Origin: Fluviirhizobium alvei
GTDB lineage: Bacteria > Pseudomonadota > Alphaproteobacteria > Rhizobiales > Rhizobiaceae
Assembly (NCBI RefSeq): GCF_030551875.1
Contig: NZ_JAUOZU010000017.1
Location: 1-64,000 of the forward strand
Length of the DNA: 64,000 bases
Direction: 5' to 3'
Shown: positions 1 through 9,151 of the stretch, piece after piece
Numbering within the stretch: the first letter of the stretch is position 1
Layout: each line of letters opens with the position of its first letter
Notes under the pieces: generated by a model
What the model saw: the letters and a program-made list of their open reading frames with translations, nothing else
What the model was told of the DNA's origin: nothing
The model's database searches: none
Made by a program: the position numbers and the translations under genes

Positions 1-77
<77 letters not shown>

Positions 78-280
78 ACCCCCCCAAAAAAAATAGTACT
101 TCAAAAGCTTCGGTCCCTAAGCATGGCAGCGCTTGCCTTGTGCCGCCAACAATCATCATCTGTGCCTAGACCGGAGACATGCGCAAGCGATTCAACGCGC
201 CTATCCTAGAAGAGAAGCGCGAGAAAACCCGTGCGCAGATCTTACGCCTTCGCGTTAGTCATGAGTTCTGGCAAAAAAAG
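78..280. other. Intergenic region after the tRNA
   Basis: No gene is confidently recognised here. A short open frame from the ATG at 178 runs about 55 codons and is rich in Lys/Arg/Glu at first, but it runs straight through the terminator hairpin at 281-312, so coding is doubtful. The position just downstream of a tRNA is a typical integrase target, but no repeat of the tRNA 3' end was noticed in the window. Confidence 0.4.
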
Positions 281-312
281 ACCCGGATCTCGACGGGGGC
301 GAGATCCGGGTG
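268..312 (-). terminator. Rho-independent terminator of the ssu operon
   Basis: An 11-bp perfect inverted repeat (CCCGGATCTCG / CGAGATCCGGG, 281-312) is followed on the minus strand by a run of seven T. It lies just after the last small ORF of the ssu operon and is correctly oriented for it. Confidence 0.88.
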
Positions 313-327
313 CCAAGGTGGCGAAGG

Positions 328-540
328 TCAGAGGCTACGGTAGGCGTAAAGCCAGGCCGGGATAGGCTCGATTGCCGCAGTCGGCTGCGACGATGTTTCG
401 GCGGATGCTGCAGGCAGGTTCTCGACGGTATCTGCAGACGCGAGCTCTACCCGCCCGGATGGGCGATCCGATTGTGCTTCAATGAAGGCCGCCTGCTTGG
501 GGAAGAAGAAACTCAATGTATGCCCAGTCAACAGCAACAT
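328..540 (-). CDS. Small hypothetical protein at the end of the ssu operon
   Basis: Encodes 70 residues. It starts 18 bases after the ssuB stop with a strong ribosome-binding site (AAGGAG, about 8 bases before the ATG) and ends just before the operon terminator, so it is very probably translated. The N-terminus is hydrophobic (MLLLTGHTLSFFF), and the rest is Ala/Ser/Glu-rich and low in predicted structure. There is no family I recognise. Its position suggests a role linked to sulfonate uptake or use, but nothing in the sequence states what. It could also be a short leader-like peptide kept only in close relatives. Confidence 0.6.
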   Translation of the reverse strand: MLLLTGHTLSFFFPKQAAFIEAQSDRPSGRVELASADTVENLPAASAETSSQPTAAIEPIPAWLYAYRSL

Positions 541-558
541 GATGCGATCTCCTTTCGA

Positions 559-1347
559 TCAATCACCCAGAATGGCGGCGAGAAGTCGCCCCTCGATTTC
601 CGCCAGTTCGGGATTGCTGTGACGGCGGGGATGCGCAAACGGAACCGGCTGATCGAGCTTGATGCGACCCTCTTCGAGCACGATGACGCGATCGGCGAGA
701 TGCACGGCTTCGGCGACATCATGCGTCACGAGAACAGCGGTAAAGCCACGTTCGCGCCAGACCTCCGACAATAGACGCTGCATCGAGATTCGGGTCAGCG
801 CATCGAGCGCGCCGAGCGGTTCGTCAAGCGCGAGAAAGCCGGGCCGGCTCACCAGCGCCCGGGCCAGGGCAACGCGCTGGCGCTGGCCTCCTGACAGCTG
901 CGATGGCCAGTCACCCTCCTTGGCGGACAGTTCAACCGAATGCAGGGCCTGACGGGCCAGTTCGCGGGCATCGTCCTTTTGGTGATCGCTGCCGAGCCCG
1001 ACGATGACATTGTCGAGGACATTGGCCCAAGGCAGCAGACGCGGCTCCTGGAAGACAATGCGGGCATCGGGCGCGACCGAATTGCCTTCGCCATCGTGAA
1101 ATTCGAGGCGACCGTTTGTTGGTGTATCCAGACCGAGCAGGATGCGGAGAAGCGTGCTCTTGCCGCAACCAGACTTGCCGATGATGGCGACAAAGCTGCC
1201 CGGTTCGATCTCGAGGTCGATGCCGCGAAGCACCCGGTTGGGGCCGAAACTCTTTTCCACACGGCTGAGGTTCAGTCCAGCCGCCGAACGAGCGCTATCA
1301 GCACGATTGATGGAGGGAACGGCGCGGGCGAGGTTGGCATTGCTCAT
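559..1347 (-). CDS. ssuB: Aliphatic sulfonate ABC transporter, ATP-binding protein SsuB
   Basis: ATPase that powers import of alkanesulfonates through SsuC; it acts on the cytoplasmic face of the inner membrane. In 262 residues it shows Walker [10 protein letters not shown] (57-65), the signature LSGGQRQR (151-158), Walker B FLALDEP (171-177) and the switch His in VTHD (209). Length fits the SsuB/TauB family. The ATG has a good AAGGAG site and lies 11 bases after ssuC. The gene follows two binding proteins, the monooxygenase ssuD and permease ssuC in one operon. The 20-30 residue N-terminal extension before the ABC core is slightly longer than in E. coli SsuB. Confidence 0.93.
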   Translation of the reverse strand: MSNANLARAVPSINRADSARSAAGLNLSRVEKSFGPNRVLRGIDLEIEPGSFVAIIGKSGCGKSTLLRILLGLDTPTNGRLEFHDGEGNSVAPDARIVFQEPRLLPWANVLDNVIVGLGSDHQKDDARELARQALHSVELSAKEGDWPSQLSGGQRQRVALARALVSRPGFLALDEPLGALDALTRISMQRLLSEVWRERGFTAVLVTHDVAEAVHLADRVIVLEEGRIKLDQPVPFAHPRRHSNPELAEIEGRLLAAILGD

Positions 1348-1358
1348 CTTGGATCTCC

Positions 1359-2201
1359 TTATGCCCTGTAGGCCGGGTTCCAGGCGAGGACCCGCTGTTC
1401 GAGGTAGCGGACGGCAATATCAGCGGCCTTGCCAAGCAGCGCATAGATGACGAGTGCCAGGACCACGATATCGGTCATCATGAATTCGCGCGCCTCCATC
1501 GCCATATGGCCGATACCGGATGAGGCGGCGATGGTTTCCGATACGATCAATGTCAGCCACATGATGCCGAGCGCATAGCGCAGTCCGACGAAGATCGACG
1601 GCAGGGCACCGGGGAAAATGACCTTGCGGAACAGGGTGAAGCCGCTCATCCCATAAACGCGACCCATCTCGATCAGGTCGCGATCGACATTGCGGACGCC
1701 GTGATAGGTGTTGAGATAGACCGGAAAGAGCACGCCGAGCGAAGTGAGGAACAGCTTGGATTCCTCGCCGATGCCAAACCAGAGGATGACGAGCGGAATG
1801 AGTGCCAGATGCGGGATCGTCCGCAGCATCTGCAGCGTCGTATCGGTGAGCTGTTCGGAGAGGCGCGAGATGCCATTGGCGATCCCGAGCGCAAAGCCGA
1901 TTGCGCCGCCGACCAGGAGACCGGCCAGTGCGCGGCCAGCACTCACGGCGATATCATGCGGCAGATCGCCGGACAGGGTCGTGGTCCAGAATGCCTTGAG
2001 CACATCGGCCGGCGACGGCATGATCCGGGTCGAGATGATGCCGAAGGAGGACAGGACCTGCCAGACGATGATCGTGGCCAGAGGCAGAAGATAGGGCAGC
2101 CACAGGGACCGGTTCAGAAATGTCATCCTGTCCAAAATGCTCGTGCGGACATTGCCGGCCTTGGACCTCTGATCAAGGGTCACGCTGTCGAGAATGGTCA
2201 T
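1359..2201 (-). CDS. ssuC: Aliphatic sulfonate ABC transporter permease SsuC
   Basis: Inner-membrane permease of the sulfonate importer, 280 residues with about six hydrophobic helices and the cytoplasmic EAA-type loop (around [15 protein letters not shown]) that docks on SsuB. The frame stays open further upstream into ssuD, but the ATG at 2201 (MTILDS) is chosen because GGAG lies just upstream and the family begins near there. A 58-base gap carrying a strong hairpin separates it from ssuD. The protein is typical of the SsuC/TauC group; the substrate is inferred from the neighbouring ssuD. Confidence 0.92.
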   Translation of the reverse strand: MTILDSVTLDQRSKAGNVRTSILDRMTFLNRSLWLPYLLPLATIIVWQVLSSFGIISTRIMPSPADVLKAFWTTTLSGDLPHDIAVSAGRALAGLLVGGAIGFALGIANGISRLSEQLTDTTLQMLRTIPHLALIPLVILWFGIGEESKLFLTSLGVLFPVYLNTYHGVRNVDRDLIEMGRVYGMSGFTLFRKVIFPGALPSIFVGLRYALGIMWLTLIVSETIAASSGIGHMAMEAREFMMTDIVVLALVIYALLGKAADIAVRYLEQRVLAWNPAYRA

Positions 2202-2227
2202 GGCTTTCTCCAGGAGAGTTGGGGGAA

Positions 2228-2249
2228 AGCGGGTGCCGGGGCACCCGCT
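2228..2249 (-). other. Intra-operon hairpin between ssuD and ssuC
   Basis: Ten-base perfect arms (AGCGGGTGCC / GGCACCCGCT) around two bases, with no following T run. It is more likely an mRNA-stability or processing element than a terminator, and could give unequal expression of ssuAAD over ssuCB. Confidence 0.5.
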
Positions 2250-2259
2250 GCCGATCGGA

Positions 2260-3426
2260 TCAAGAGCCGGATACGACCCGGAGATTGCCGCCATGGCCGC
2301 CGCCGCCGAACACCTGGTCCTTGCTGAACGACACCGGCAGACGGTGATTGGGCAGGCCAAGCCCCAGTTCCGGGAACAGCAATTCGGAGACGCGATAGGC
2401 CTCCTCGAGATGCGGATAGCCCGAGGCAACCACGGTATCGATGCCGAGCGCCTGATATTCGCGCAGGCGGGCTGCGACTGTCTTTGCCGAGCCGACAAGT
2501 GCTGTCCCGGCGCCCGAACGCACCAGCCCGATCCCGGCCCAGAGATTGGGCGACACTTCCAGCTTGTCGCGGCGGCCACCATGCAGTTCCCACATCCGGG
2601 TTTGGCCGACCGAATCCGATTCCTTGGTGAAACGGGCGCGTGCCGCCTCGATCGCCTCGTCCGGCAGTCTTGAAATCAGCCGGTTGGCGGCATCCCAGGC
2701 CTCTTCATCCGTCTCGCGGACGATGAAATGCAGACGGATACCGAAGGAGACCTTGCGACCGCGGGCGGCGGCGGCCTTGCGGACGCGTTCGATTTTCTCG
2801 CCTACCTGGGCCGGTGTCTCGCCCCAGGTCAGGTATTTGTCCGTATGTTCGGCCGAGAAATCGATCGCAGCATCGGAAGAGCCGCCGAAATAGAGCGGCG
2901 GACGCGGCGCCTGTACCGGCGGGAAGCCAAGCTGGGCACCGATTGCCTTGATGTATTTGCCATCAAGTGTGGAGTTACCGGTGGCGAGCAGCTCGTTGAA
3001 CACCTGGAAGAACTCGACCGCATGGTCATAGCGTTCATCGTGCGGCAGGAAGATGCCGTCGCCGGCCAGCTCCTGTGCCGAACCGCCAACCACGATGTTG
3101 AGCAGCAGACGGCCGTTCGAAACGCGATCGAGCGTCGAGGCAAGGCGGGCATAATAGGCCGGCGATGCAACGCCCGGACGGATGGCGACGAGGAACTTCA
3201 GCCGTTCGGTGACCGGAGCCAGCGAGGCTGCGATGATGAAGCTCTCCTCGCAGGCAACCCCTGTCGGGATCAGCACGCCCGAATAACCGAGGCGATCGGC
3301 GGCAATGCCGATTTCCTTGAGATAGGCCGGATCGGCCGAGCGGGCGAGATCGTTGGTGCCGAGATAGGCGCCGTCGCCGGATGTGGGGATGAACCAGAGG
3401 AAATCGAGCGGTTTTTGTTGAGACAT
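2260..3426 (-). CDS. ssuD: FMNH2-dependent alkanesulfonate monooxygenase SsuD
   Basis: Splits alkanesulfonates to aldehyde and sulfite using reduced FMN and O2 in the cytoplasm; a separate NAD(P)H:FMN reductase must supply FMNH2. The 388-residue luciferase-fold protein has the family's Cys (C59, in GVACEE), the RLH motif (R231, H233) that corresponds to the catalytic Arg/His of E. coli SsuD, and the mobile-loop region rich in Arg near residue 300. Length matches the family. No ssuE is next to it; msuE at 13.5 kb is the likely reductase. It is preceded by two ssuA genes in the same operon. Confidence 0.95.
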   Translation of the reverse strand: MSQQKPLDFLWFIPTSGDGAYLGTNDLARSADPAYLKEIGIAADRLGYSGVLIPTGVACEESFIIAASLAPVTERLKFLVAIRPGVASPAYYARLASTLDRVSNGRLLLNIVVGGSAQELAGDGIFLPHDERYDHAVEFFQVFNELLATGNSTLDGKYIKAIGAQLGFPPVQAPRPPLYFGGSSDAAIDFSAEHTDKYLTWGETPAQVGEKIERVRKAAAARGRKVSFGIRLHFIVRETDEEAWDAANRLISRLPDEAIEAARARFTKESDSVGQTRMWELHGGRRDKLEVSPNLWAGIGLVRSGAGTALVGSAKTVAARLREYQALGIDTVVASGYPHLEEAYRVSELLFPELGLGLPNHRLPVSFSKDQVFGGGGHGGNLRVVSGS

Positions 3427-3455
3427 GATGTTTCTCCAAATGAAAGTGATGTTGA

Positions 3456-4412
3456 TCAGCTGGCCTTGGGCTGCCAGACGATATCGTCGACGCGGAGCGA
3501 CTTGGGCAGGATGCCGAGGCTATGGAATTCATCAGCCAGCGCTTGCTGGTAGGCCACCGCTTCAGGCGACAGGAGCTGAACCTGTCCGAGATCGGCTCCC
3601 GGCCGGGAGAGCGCCTTGAGGGTGATCGGTTCGGGAACACCGGTGATGGCCGAAAGAGCGCCAGCGGTGGCCGGCAATGCAGCCTGCGCCGCCTTGCCCA
3701 CCGATTTCAGTTCATCGAGCGTTTCGAGCACGATCTCGGAGTGGCTGTTGGTGAAACCGGTATTGCCGAGGAAGTAGCTCCAGGTATCGACGATACCTTC
3801 TGCGGTCGACAGAACACGCGTTTGCGCAACCTCTTCTGCGACGGCGAAATAGGGATCCCAGATCGCCCAGGCATCGATGGCGCCGGTCTTGAAGGCAGCC
3901 GCTGCATCAGGCGGCGGCAGATCGACCGCCGTGATGTCGGCGAGCGAGAGCCCGGCCTTGCGCAGCGCCTTGACGGTGAAATTATGTGCCGACGATCCGC
4001 GCTTGAAGGCAACGCGCTTGCCTTTGAGATCTTCGAGCGCCTTCACGGGCGAATCCCGATGAACGAGAATGGCCGACGATGCGGAAGAGCCCCGATAGGA
4101 GCCGACATAGAGAAGATTGCCGCCGGCGGCCTGGGCAAAGAGCGGCGGCACATCGCCGGTCGGCCCGAAATCGAGCGCATCGGCACCAAGGGCCTCAAGT
4201 AGCGGTGGACCGGACGAGAATTCCGACCAGGTAACGGTGACACCCTTGCTGGCGAGCCGCTTCTCCAGCGCGCCGGTGGCCTTGGCGAGCGCCAGGACAC
4301 CATTCTTCTGCCAGCCGATCCTGAACTGGACCGACGCCCTGACAATGGCCGGAAACGAAAGTGCTGCAACCGTGGTGGCTGCCGTCTTGAGTGCTTGTCT
4401 GCGGGTAATCAT
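3456..4412 (-). CDS. ssuA: Sulfonate-binding periplasmic protein SsuA, copy 1
   Basis: Periplasmic receptor that delivers sulfonates to SsuBC. The 318-residue protein starts with MITRRQ, an Arg-rich n-region and hydrophobic segment ending near [11 protein letters not shown], consistent with a Sec or Tat-like signal. It carries the family hallmark [14 protein letters not shown] and ends in DIVWQPKAS. The upstream open frame is rejected because the signal peptide fixes the start at 4412. It lies 31 bases after a second, clearly homologous ssuA (4444-5412). Differences between the copies lie mostly outside the shared core, so a different ligand range is possible. Confidence 0.9.
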   Translation of the reverse strand: MITRRQALKTAATTVAALSFPAIVRASVQFRIGWQKNGVLALAKATGALEKRLASKGVTVTWSEFSSGPPLLEALGADALDFGPTGDVPPLFAQAAGGNLLYVGSYRGSSASSAILVHRDSPVKALEDLKGKRVAFKRGSSAHNFTVKALRKAGLSLADITAVDLPPPDAAAAFKTGAIDAWAIWDPYFAVAEEVAQTRVLSTAEGIVDTWSYFLGNTGFTNSHSEIVLETLDELKSVGKAAQAALPATAGALSAITGVPEPITLKALSRPGADLGQVQLLSPEAVAYQQALADEFHSLGILPKSLRVDDIVWQPKAS

Positions 4413-4443
4413 GGCGTCGGTCCTTTCGGGTTGTGCGATCGCG

Positions 4444-5412
4444 CTAGCTGGCCTTCGGTCGCCAGACGATGTCGCTGATGGTGAGCTTCTTCGGCAGCAC
4501 GCCCCAGGCATGGAAGTCATCGGCGAGCTGCTGTTGATGGTTGACCGCCTCGTCGCTGACGGTCGCGACAAGGCCGAGATCGGAACCGGTGCGGGTAAGG
4601 GTGACCCGGGTGATCTCCGGCTTGACGCCGGTCAGATCGGAAAGTGCCTTGGTGGTTCCGTCGATATCCTTCTGTGCGGCGGCGCCGACCTTGGCGAGCT
4701 CGTCGAGAAGATCGACGACGATATCCGGATGTGCGGCGACAAAATCACCATTGCCGAGGAAGAAGCCCCAAGCGTCGACGATCCCTTCGGATGTCGTCAG
4801 CACACGGGTATCAGGGTCGGCCTCAGCAACGGCATAGAAGGGATCCCAGATCGACCAGGCGTCGATGGAGCCATTCTTGAAAGCGGCGCCGGCATCGGGC
4901 GGCGGCAGATCCACGCTTTCGACGTCATCCGGCGTCAGACCGGCCTTGGCGAGCGCCTTGAAGGCGAAAGCATGCGCGGAAGAACCACGCTTGTAGGCGA
5001 CTTTCTTGCCCTTGAGATCGGCAAGCGTCTGGATAGGGGAATCCTTCTTTACGAGGATGCCGTGGAAGCCGGCCGGCGGACGATAGGTGCCGACATAGAG
5101 CAGGTTGCCGCCCGCTGTCTGGGCGAAGAGCGGCGGCACATCGCCCGTCGGTCCGAAGTCGACGGCACCAGCACCGAGCGCCTCGAGCAACGGCGGCCCG
5201 GAATTGAACTCGGCCCATTCGATTTCGACATTCTTGCCGGAGAGACGCTTTTCGAGGGCCCCGGTCTGCTTGGCGAGCGCCAGAACGCCGAACTTCTGCC
5301 AGCCGATGCGGAGCTTGACGGGTTCGGCAGCAAAAGCAGTCTGAAAGGTTGGCAGCAGCCCTGCGGCAACCGATGCTCCTATGAGAGAAAGTGTCTGTCT
5401 GCGTGTGACCAT
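4444..5412 (-). CDS. ssuA: Sulfonate-binding periplasmic protein SsuA, copy 2
   Basis: First gene of the ssu operon, 322 residues, with an MVTRRQTLSLIG signal region that ends after AFAA. It shares with the downstream copy the IGWQKxGVLALAK opening, [31 protein letters not shown] and the C-terminal DIVWxPKAS. The promoter just upstream holds an AT-rich inverted repeat also found in front of msuE and other genes of the island. GGAGG precedes the ATG. Two adjacent binding proteins with one permease/ATPase pair imply a tandem duplication. Confidence 0.92.
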   Translation of the reverse strand: MVTRRQTLSLIGASVAAGLLPTFQTAFAAEPVKLRIGWQKFGVLALAKQTGALEKRLSGKNVEIEWAEFNSGPPLLEALGAGAVDFGPTGDVPPLFAQTAGGNLLYVGTYRPPAGFHGILVKKDSPIQTLADLKGKKVAYKRGSSAHAFAFKALAKAGLTPDDVESVDLPPPDAGAAFKNGSIDAWSIWDPFYAVAEADPDTRVLTTSEGIVDAWGFFLGNGDFVAAHPDIVVDLLDELAKVGAAAQKDIDGTTKALSDLTGVKPEITRVTLTRTGSDLGLVATVSDEAVNHQQQLADDFHAWGVLPKKLTISDIVWRPKAS

Positions 5413-5453
5413 GATTGTAGTGCCTCCAGGTTGATGGCGACCATATTGATATA

Positions 5454-5472
5454 ATCTACATAATTAGTCGAC
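5454..5472 (-). promoter_or_regulatory. Candidate Rrf2 operator in the ssuA promoter
   Basis: The plus strand reads ATCTACATAATTAGTCGAC. It matches the 19-base site before msuE (GTCTATATAATTGATAGAC) at 14 positions and sits about 40-60 bases before the ssuA start. Binding by the Rrf2 protein at 16.4 kb is inferred from recurrence only. Confidence 0.6.
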
Positions 5473-5572
5473 ATTATGTGGTTCTGAAAATGCGCCGATC
5501 TGGAGATTTTTTTTCCAAGTTTTCTGCCCGGAAGGATCCGGTGCGGAAACTTTCCCCTCGGAGAAACGCAAA

Positions 5573-5592
5573 CGGCGCCCCGAGGGGCGCCG
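5573..5592 (-). terminator. Terminator of the msuE-sfnB operon
   Basis: Nine-base perfect arms (CGGCGCCCC / GGGGCGCCG) with a minimal loop, followed on the minus strand by TTTGCGTTT. It is 24 bases after the sfnB stop and ahead of the ssu promoter, so it isolates the two operons. Confidence 0.75.
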
Positions 5593-5615
5593 CTGATGAT
5601 CCATACGGATGGGAA

Positions 5616-6857
5616 TCAGCTCCAGGCGTGGAGCGGCGGCTTTTCGCCGTTGAGGTAGTATTTGCCGAGGATCGAGTATTTCCAGCGCACCGGATCATGG
5701 AGCGTGTGGGTGCGCGCATTGCGCCAGTGTCGATCGAGATTATGTTCGGCAAGCGTCGAACGCGTACCGGCAAGCTCGAACAGCTTGTTGGTGGCCTCGA
5801 TGGCGATTTCGGTCGAAAGCACCTTGGCTTCGGCAGTGATGATCTGCGCCTCGGCGACCGTTTCCGCGTTGGGTTCGGCGACCGCCCGATCGATCGCCTG
5901 GCCGGCTTTTTCCAGCAGCGCCTGTGCCGCATGCAACCTGATCTTCAGGCTGCCGATGGCCTGGATCGTGTAGGGATCGTCCCAGGCATGATCGAGACCG
6001 CTATCCACCCAGGGACGCGACTTGGTACGCACGAAATCGATCGTTTCCTTGATCGCCGCCGAAGCAATGCCGTTATCGACCGCCACCTGGATGACCTGGA
6101 AGATGGCGCCATCGGCGGTCGGGCGTTCATAGCCCTTGTAGCCCGGCACCAGCCAGGCCTTGTCGACCTTGACATTGTCGAGGATCACGGTGCCGGACAG
6201 CGTCGTGCGCTGACCGAAGCTCGACCAGTCGTCGATCACTGTCAGGCCGGGCGCATTGCGATCCGCAATCGCATACCAGGCACGGCCCTGATCATCGAGG
6301 GCGACGATCGGCACCTTGTGGGCAAGGAGCGCACCGGACGAATAGAACTTGCGGCCATTGACCACGACATGGTCACCGTGATCGGTAAACTTCGTCTCGA
6401 AATCCGCCGCCCGCTTGGAACCGAATTCCGAAAAGGCATTGCCGAACCGTGTGCCCTTGAGCACCTCGCCGAACAGCAGTTTCTGTTGGGCGGGATCGGA
6501 GACGGTGCGGATAGCGGCAACGACGCCAAGATGGTTCTGCGACACCTGGCCGATCGAAGGATCGGCTTCCGAGATGATCTCGACGACCTTGCCGAGGGTG
6601 GCATAGGAAACATCCGGTCCACCAAACTCCTGCGGAACATTGATGGACCAAAGACCGCTCTGGGAGAAGGCATCGAGTTCGGCCGCCGGCCAGATCCGTT
6701 CGCGGTCGCGTTTGGAGGCTCCCTTGACGAATTCGGCCGCGAGCTTGTGGGCGATCTCGATCGCCTCATCGTCTGACCTGATGATATAGGCCGGTTCAGC
6801 CGGACGGGCGACGCCGGGCACGCCGACGGGTTTGTTCACATTGGCATTGACGTTCAT
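5616..6857 (-). CDS. sfnB: SfnB-family sulfur-acquisition flavin oxidoreductase (acyl-CoA dehydrogenase fold)
   Basis: A 413-residue acyl-CoA-dehydrogenase-fold flavoprotein. It shows the N-terminal helical domain (VPQEFGGPDVSYATLGKVVE), the mid beta domain (KFYSSGALLAHKVPIVALDD) and the C-terminal helical domain ending in DPVRWKYSILGKYYLNG, typical of the SfnB/DszC-like group rather than true acyl-CoA dehydrogenases. In Pseudomonas, sfnB belongs to the dimethyl sulfone utilisation regulon; the reaction is not well defined but is probably an FMNH2-dependent oxygenation or dehydrogenation of a C-S compound. It is the last gene of the operon, 18 bases after the livF-like gene, with AGGAG before its ATG. 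Confidence 0.88.
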   Translation of the reverse strand: MNVNANVNKPVGVPGVARPAEPAYIIRSDDEAIEIAHKLAAEFVKGASKRDRERIWPAAELDAFSQSGLWSINVPQEFGGPDVSYATLGKVVEIISEADPSIGQVSQNHLGVVAAIRTVSDPAQQKLLFGEVLKGTRFGNAFSEFGSKRAADFETKFTDHGDHVVVNGRKFYSSGALLAHKVPIVALDDQGRAWYAIADRNAPGLTVIDDWSSFGQRTTLSGTVILDNVKVDKAWLVPGYKGYERPTADGAIFQVIQVAVDNGIASAAIKETIDFVRTKSRPWVDSGLDHAWDDPYTIQAIGSLKIRLHAAQALLEKAGQAIDRAVAEPNAETVAEAQIITAEAKVLSTEIAIEATNKLFELAGTRSTLAEHNLDRHWRNARTHTLHDPVRWKYSILGKYYLNGEKPPLHAWS

Positions 6858-6875
6858 GGGATACTCCTGTGGTGG

Positions 6876-7646
6876 TCAGGCAGCCGGCCTGTCGGTGGAA
6901 AAACTGCCGCTTTCGCCGAGATAGAAGGCCTTGATATCGGCGCGGTCACGGAGCTCGGCTGCGGGTCCCGACAGGACCGTGCGGCCGTTCTCGATCACGG
7001 TGGCGACATCGGCAAATTGGAGAGCGACGGTGGAATTCTGTTCGGCCACGAGCAGCGAAAGTCCGTTGTCGCGGTTGAGTTTTTTGAGAGCCCGGAAAAT
7101 GTCCTGGATCACCATGGGCGCAAGTCCCATGGATGGCTCGTCCAGAACGAGCAGGCGCGGTCGTGACATCAGCGCACGGCCGATGGCCGTCATCTGCTGC
7201 TCGCCGCCGGAAATGAGACCGGCGGATGTGTGGCGCTTGTCCCTAAGACGCGGAAAGGTGGCGTAGACATGGTCGAGATCGCGCGCAATGTCGGCCCTGC
7301 CTGATCCGCGACCCAGAGCGCCGGATACGAGATTTTCCTCGACGCTGAGGCTCTTGAAGCAATGCCGCCCTTCGAGCACCTGTACCAAGCCCGCCCTGAC
7401 GAGCTCGGCCGGACTATGCCGCTGGACATCGCGACCGTCGAAAACAATCGATCCTGATTTGACCTGGCCGCGCTCGGCTGGCAGCAGGTTTGAGACGGCC
7501 TTGAGCGTGGTACTCTTGCCCGCACCGTTGGAGCCGAGCAGCGCCACGATCTCGCCATCGCGGACGCGGATGCTGACGCCGGACAATGCCTTGATCGTTT
7601 CACTGTAGCTCGCATGGATCGCATCGATTTCAAGCAGGTTGGACAT
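6876..7646 (-). CDS. LIV-type ABC transporter ATP-binding protein (LivF-like)
   Basis: One of two ATPases of a branched-chain-amino-acid-type (HAAT) importer, 256 residues, with Walker A GSNGAGKST, an ABC signature in the form ISGGEQQM and Walker B LLVLDEPSMGLAP. It is longer at the C-terminus than LivF of E. coli (about 237 residues). It lies between the binding protein and sfnB in a sulfur-utilisation operon, so its substrate is more likely an organosulfur compound than an amino acid; this is inference from context. Confidence 0.88.
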   Translation of the reverse strand: MSNLLEIDAIHASYSETIKALSGVSIRVRDGEIVALLGSNGAGKSTTLKAVSNLLPAERGQVKSGSIVFDGRDVQRHSPAELVRAGLVQVLEGRHCFKSLSVEENLVSGALGRGSGRADIARDLDHVYATFPRLRDKRHTSAGLISGGEQQMTAIGRALMSRPRLLVLDEPSMGLAPMVIQDIFRALKKLNRDNGLSLLVAEQNSTVALQFADVATVIENGRTVLSGPAAELRDRADIKAFYLGESGSFSTDRPAA

Positions 7647-7690
7647 GGGAAAACCCTTTCAGATGATCGCGCCCTCGATTTGGGTCAACG

Positions 7691-7713
7691 CCCCTCCCCA
7701 CAAGGAGGAGGGG
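7691..7713 (-). other. Intra-operon hairpin before the livF-like gene
   Basis: Seven-base perfect arms (CCCCTCC / GGAGGGG) around nine bases in an 80-base gap. No T run follows on the minus strand, so a processing or stability element is more likely than termination. Confidence 0.4.
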
Positions 7714-7726
7714 TCTTTTCCAATCC

Positions 7727-9064
7727 TCAGTTCACCGCGCCTTCGGCATCAGCCTCGGTCCTGAGCTTGAGCCCCTTTTCCTTGGCATAGGCTTCGGCGC
7801 TCTTTTCGATGATCGGGCGCAGCAGCTTCCAGTCCGGCGCGATCCAGTCCGAGACGACGTTCCACTTCTTGCCATCCCATTGCTGGAAGGTGACGTAGCC
7901 TTCGCCTTCGTGGTTGTCCCAGGACACATTGATCGAATGGAACAGGTCCTTGGCGCCAAGGGCTTCCACCTTCGCCTGGTCGAGCTTGAGATGTTCGAAG
8001 CCCCAGCGAACCTCATCGCCGGTCAGCGTGCGCTTGCCGAACTTCTCCTGGGCGATGCGGATCGCCTCGACATTGAGGATGCCGTTGACGATGCCGAGAT
8101 TGTGATAGACCGAGCCGATGCGCTTCTTGTCTTCGAGATTGCCCTGACCCTTGTCATAGAGGTTGGCGATGATCTCCTTGACGATCGGATAATCGGCACC
8201 GGATGCCTGGGTGGTGATGGCGGTATAGCCGATGGCCGCATCGCCGGCCGGGATCACGTCCTCTTCCGAGTTGGACCAGACATTGCCGACGATCTTGGTA
8301 ACCGGAAAGCCCACCTTCTGGGCAGTCTTCAGCGCCACCGGGTTCATGACCCCCCAGCCGCGCAGCACCACATAATCCGGCTTGGCGCGGCGGATGGTCA
8401 GCCATTGCGACTGCTGCTCGTTGCCCGGATGCGGCACCTCGATCTGCTGCAGCGTAAATCCGTATTTCTCTGCCAGCAGTTCATAGATCGGGATCGTTTC
8501 CTTGCCATAGGGCGAGCCGTGATAGAGGACGACGATCTTCTTGCCCTTGAGCTTTTCAAGCCCGCCTTCCTTGGAGGCGAGATAGTTGATGATGCCCGAG
8601 GTTTCCGAATAGGGATTGAGCAGCAGCGGGAAGACGTAAGGGAAGACGCGGCCATCTGTGGAGTCGGTGCGACCGTGATTGACAGTAACGAGCGGCACCT
8701 TGTCGGTGGAGATGCGATCGATCATCGCATAGGCAATACCGACAGACAGCGGGTTCCAGGCGGCGGCTCCGGCGCGGCTCTTCTGGCGTTCGTAGCATTC
8801 GACGCCGCGTTCGACCTCATACTGGGTTTCGCACTCGTCCCAGGTCAGCTTGACGCCGTTCACACCGCCGTCGCGGGTGTTGATGAGGTTCATATAGTCG
8901 ATGAAGCCGCCGAAGAAGCCGGTACCGCCGGCAGCATAGGGGCCGACGCGATAGGATTGCAGCGGAAAATACTGCTCGTCGGCCTTGGCCGGCAGGCTGG
9001 TGCCGGCAATCAGGATGGCGATGCCGGCTGCGGCAGCGCGAAGGGTGTTGGTCAGGTATTTCAT
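7727..9064 (-). CDS. LIV-type ABC transporter periplasmic binding protein
   Basis: Type I periplasmic-binding-fold receptor, 445 residues, beginning with a clear signal peptide (MKYLTNTLRAAAAGIAILIAG, cleavage expected after LPAKA). It is longer than LivJ/LivK (about 370) and belongs to the larger HAAT receptors that bind diverse small molecules. Motifs include KKIVVLYHGSPYGKE and a TITTQASGADYP region. Two Cys (in WDECETQYEVERGVECYE) may form a disulfide. It follows livM by 87 bases. The operon context with sfnG and sfnB suggests that it binds an organosulfur ligand. Confidence 0.88.
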   Translation of the reverse strand: MKYLTNTLRAAAAGIAILIAGTSLPAKADEQYFPLQSYRVGPYAAGGTGFFGGFIDYMNLINTRDGGVNGVKLTWDECETQYEVERGVECYERQKSRAGAAAWNPLSVGIAYAMIDRISTDKVPLVTVNHGRTDSTDGRVFPYVFPLLLNPYSETSGIINYLASKEGGLEKLKGKKIVVLYHGSPYGKETIPIYELLAEKYGFTLQQIEVPHPGNEQQSQWLTIRRAKPDYVVLRGWGVMNPVALKTAQKVGFPVTKIVGNVWSNSEEDVIPAGDAAIGYTAITTQASGADYPIVKEIIANLYDKGQGNLEDKKRIGSVYHNLGIVNGILNVEAIRIAQEKFGKRTLTGDEVRWGFEHLKLDQAKVEALGAKDLFHSINVSWDNHEGEGYVTFQQWDGKKWNVVSDWIAPDWKLLRPIIEKSAEAYAKEKGLKLRTEADAEGAVN

Positions 9065-9151
9065 CAGGCAAGCTCCTTCTGTTGACCGGATTGACTGTCC
9101 GGCCCTGATGACGATTTCACTGGGATTGATTGGGGTCGCGGTCCGGGGCGC

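Noticed and set aside
178-342. Short open frame of about 55 codons after the tRNA, with a GGAGAC-like site
   Set aside because: It runs through the terminator hairpin of the opposite-strand operon and resembles no family; coding is not supported.
1701-2327. Long plus-strand frames opposite ssuC, ssuD and other sulfur genes
   Set aside because: They are antisense shadows of high-GC genes on the minus strand, without ribosome-binding sites or recognisable domains.
7681-7720. Hairpin before the livF-like gene as a factor-independent terminator
   Set aside because: No T run follows on the transcribed strand and the operon clearly continues.
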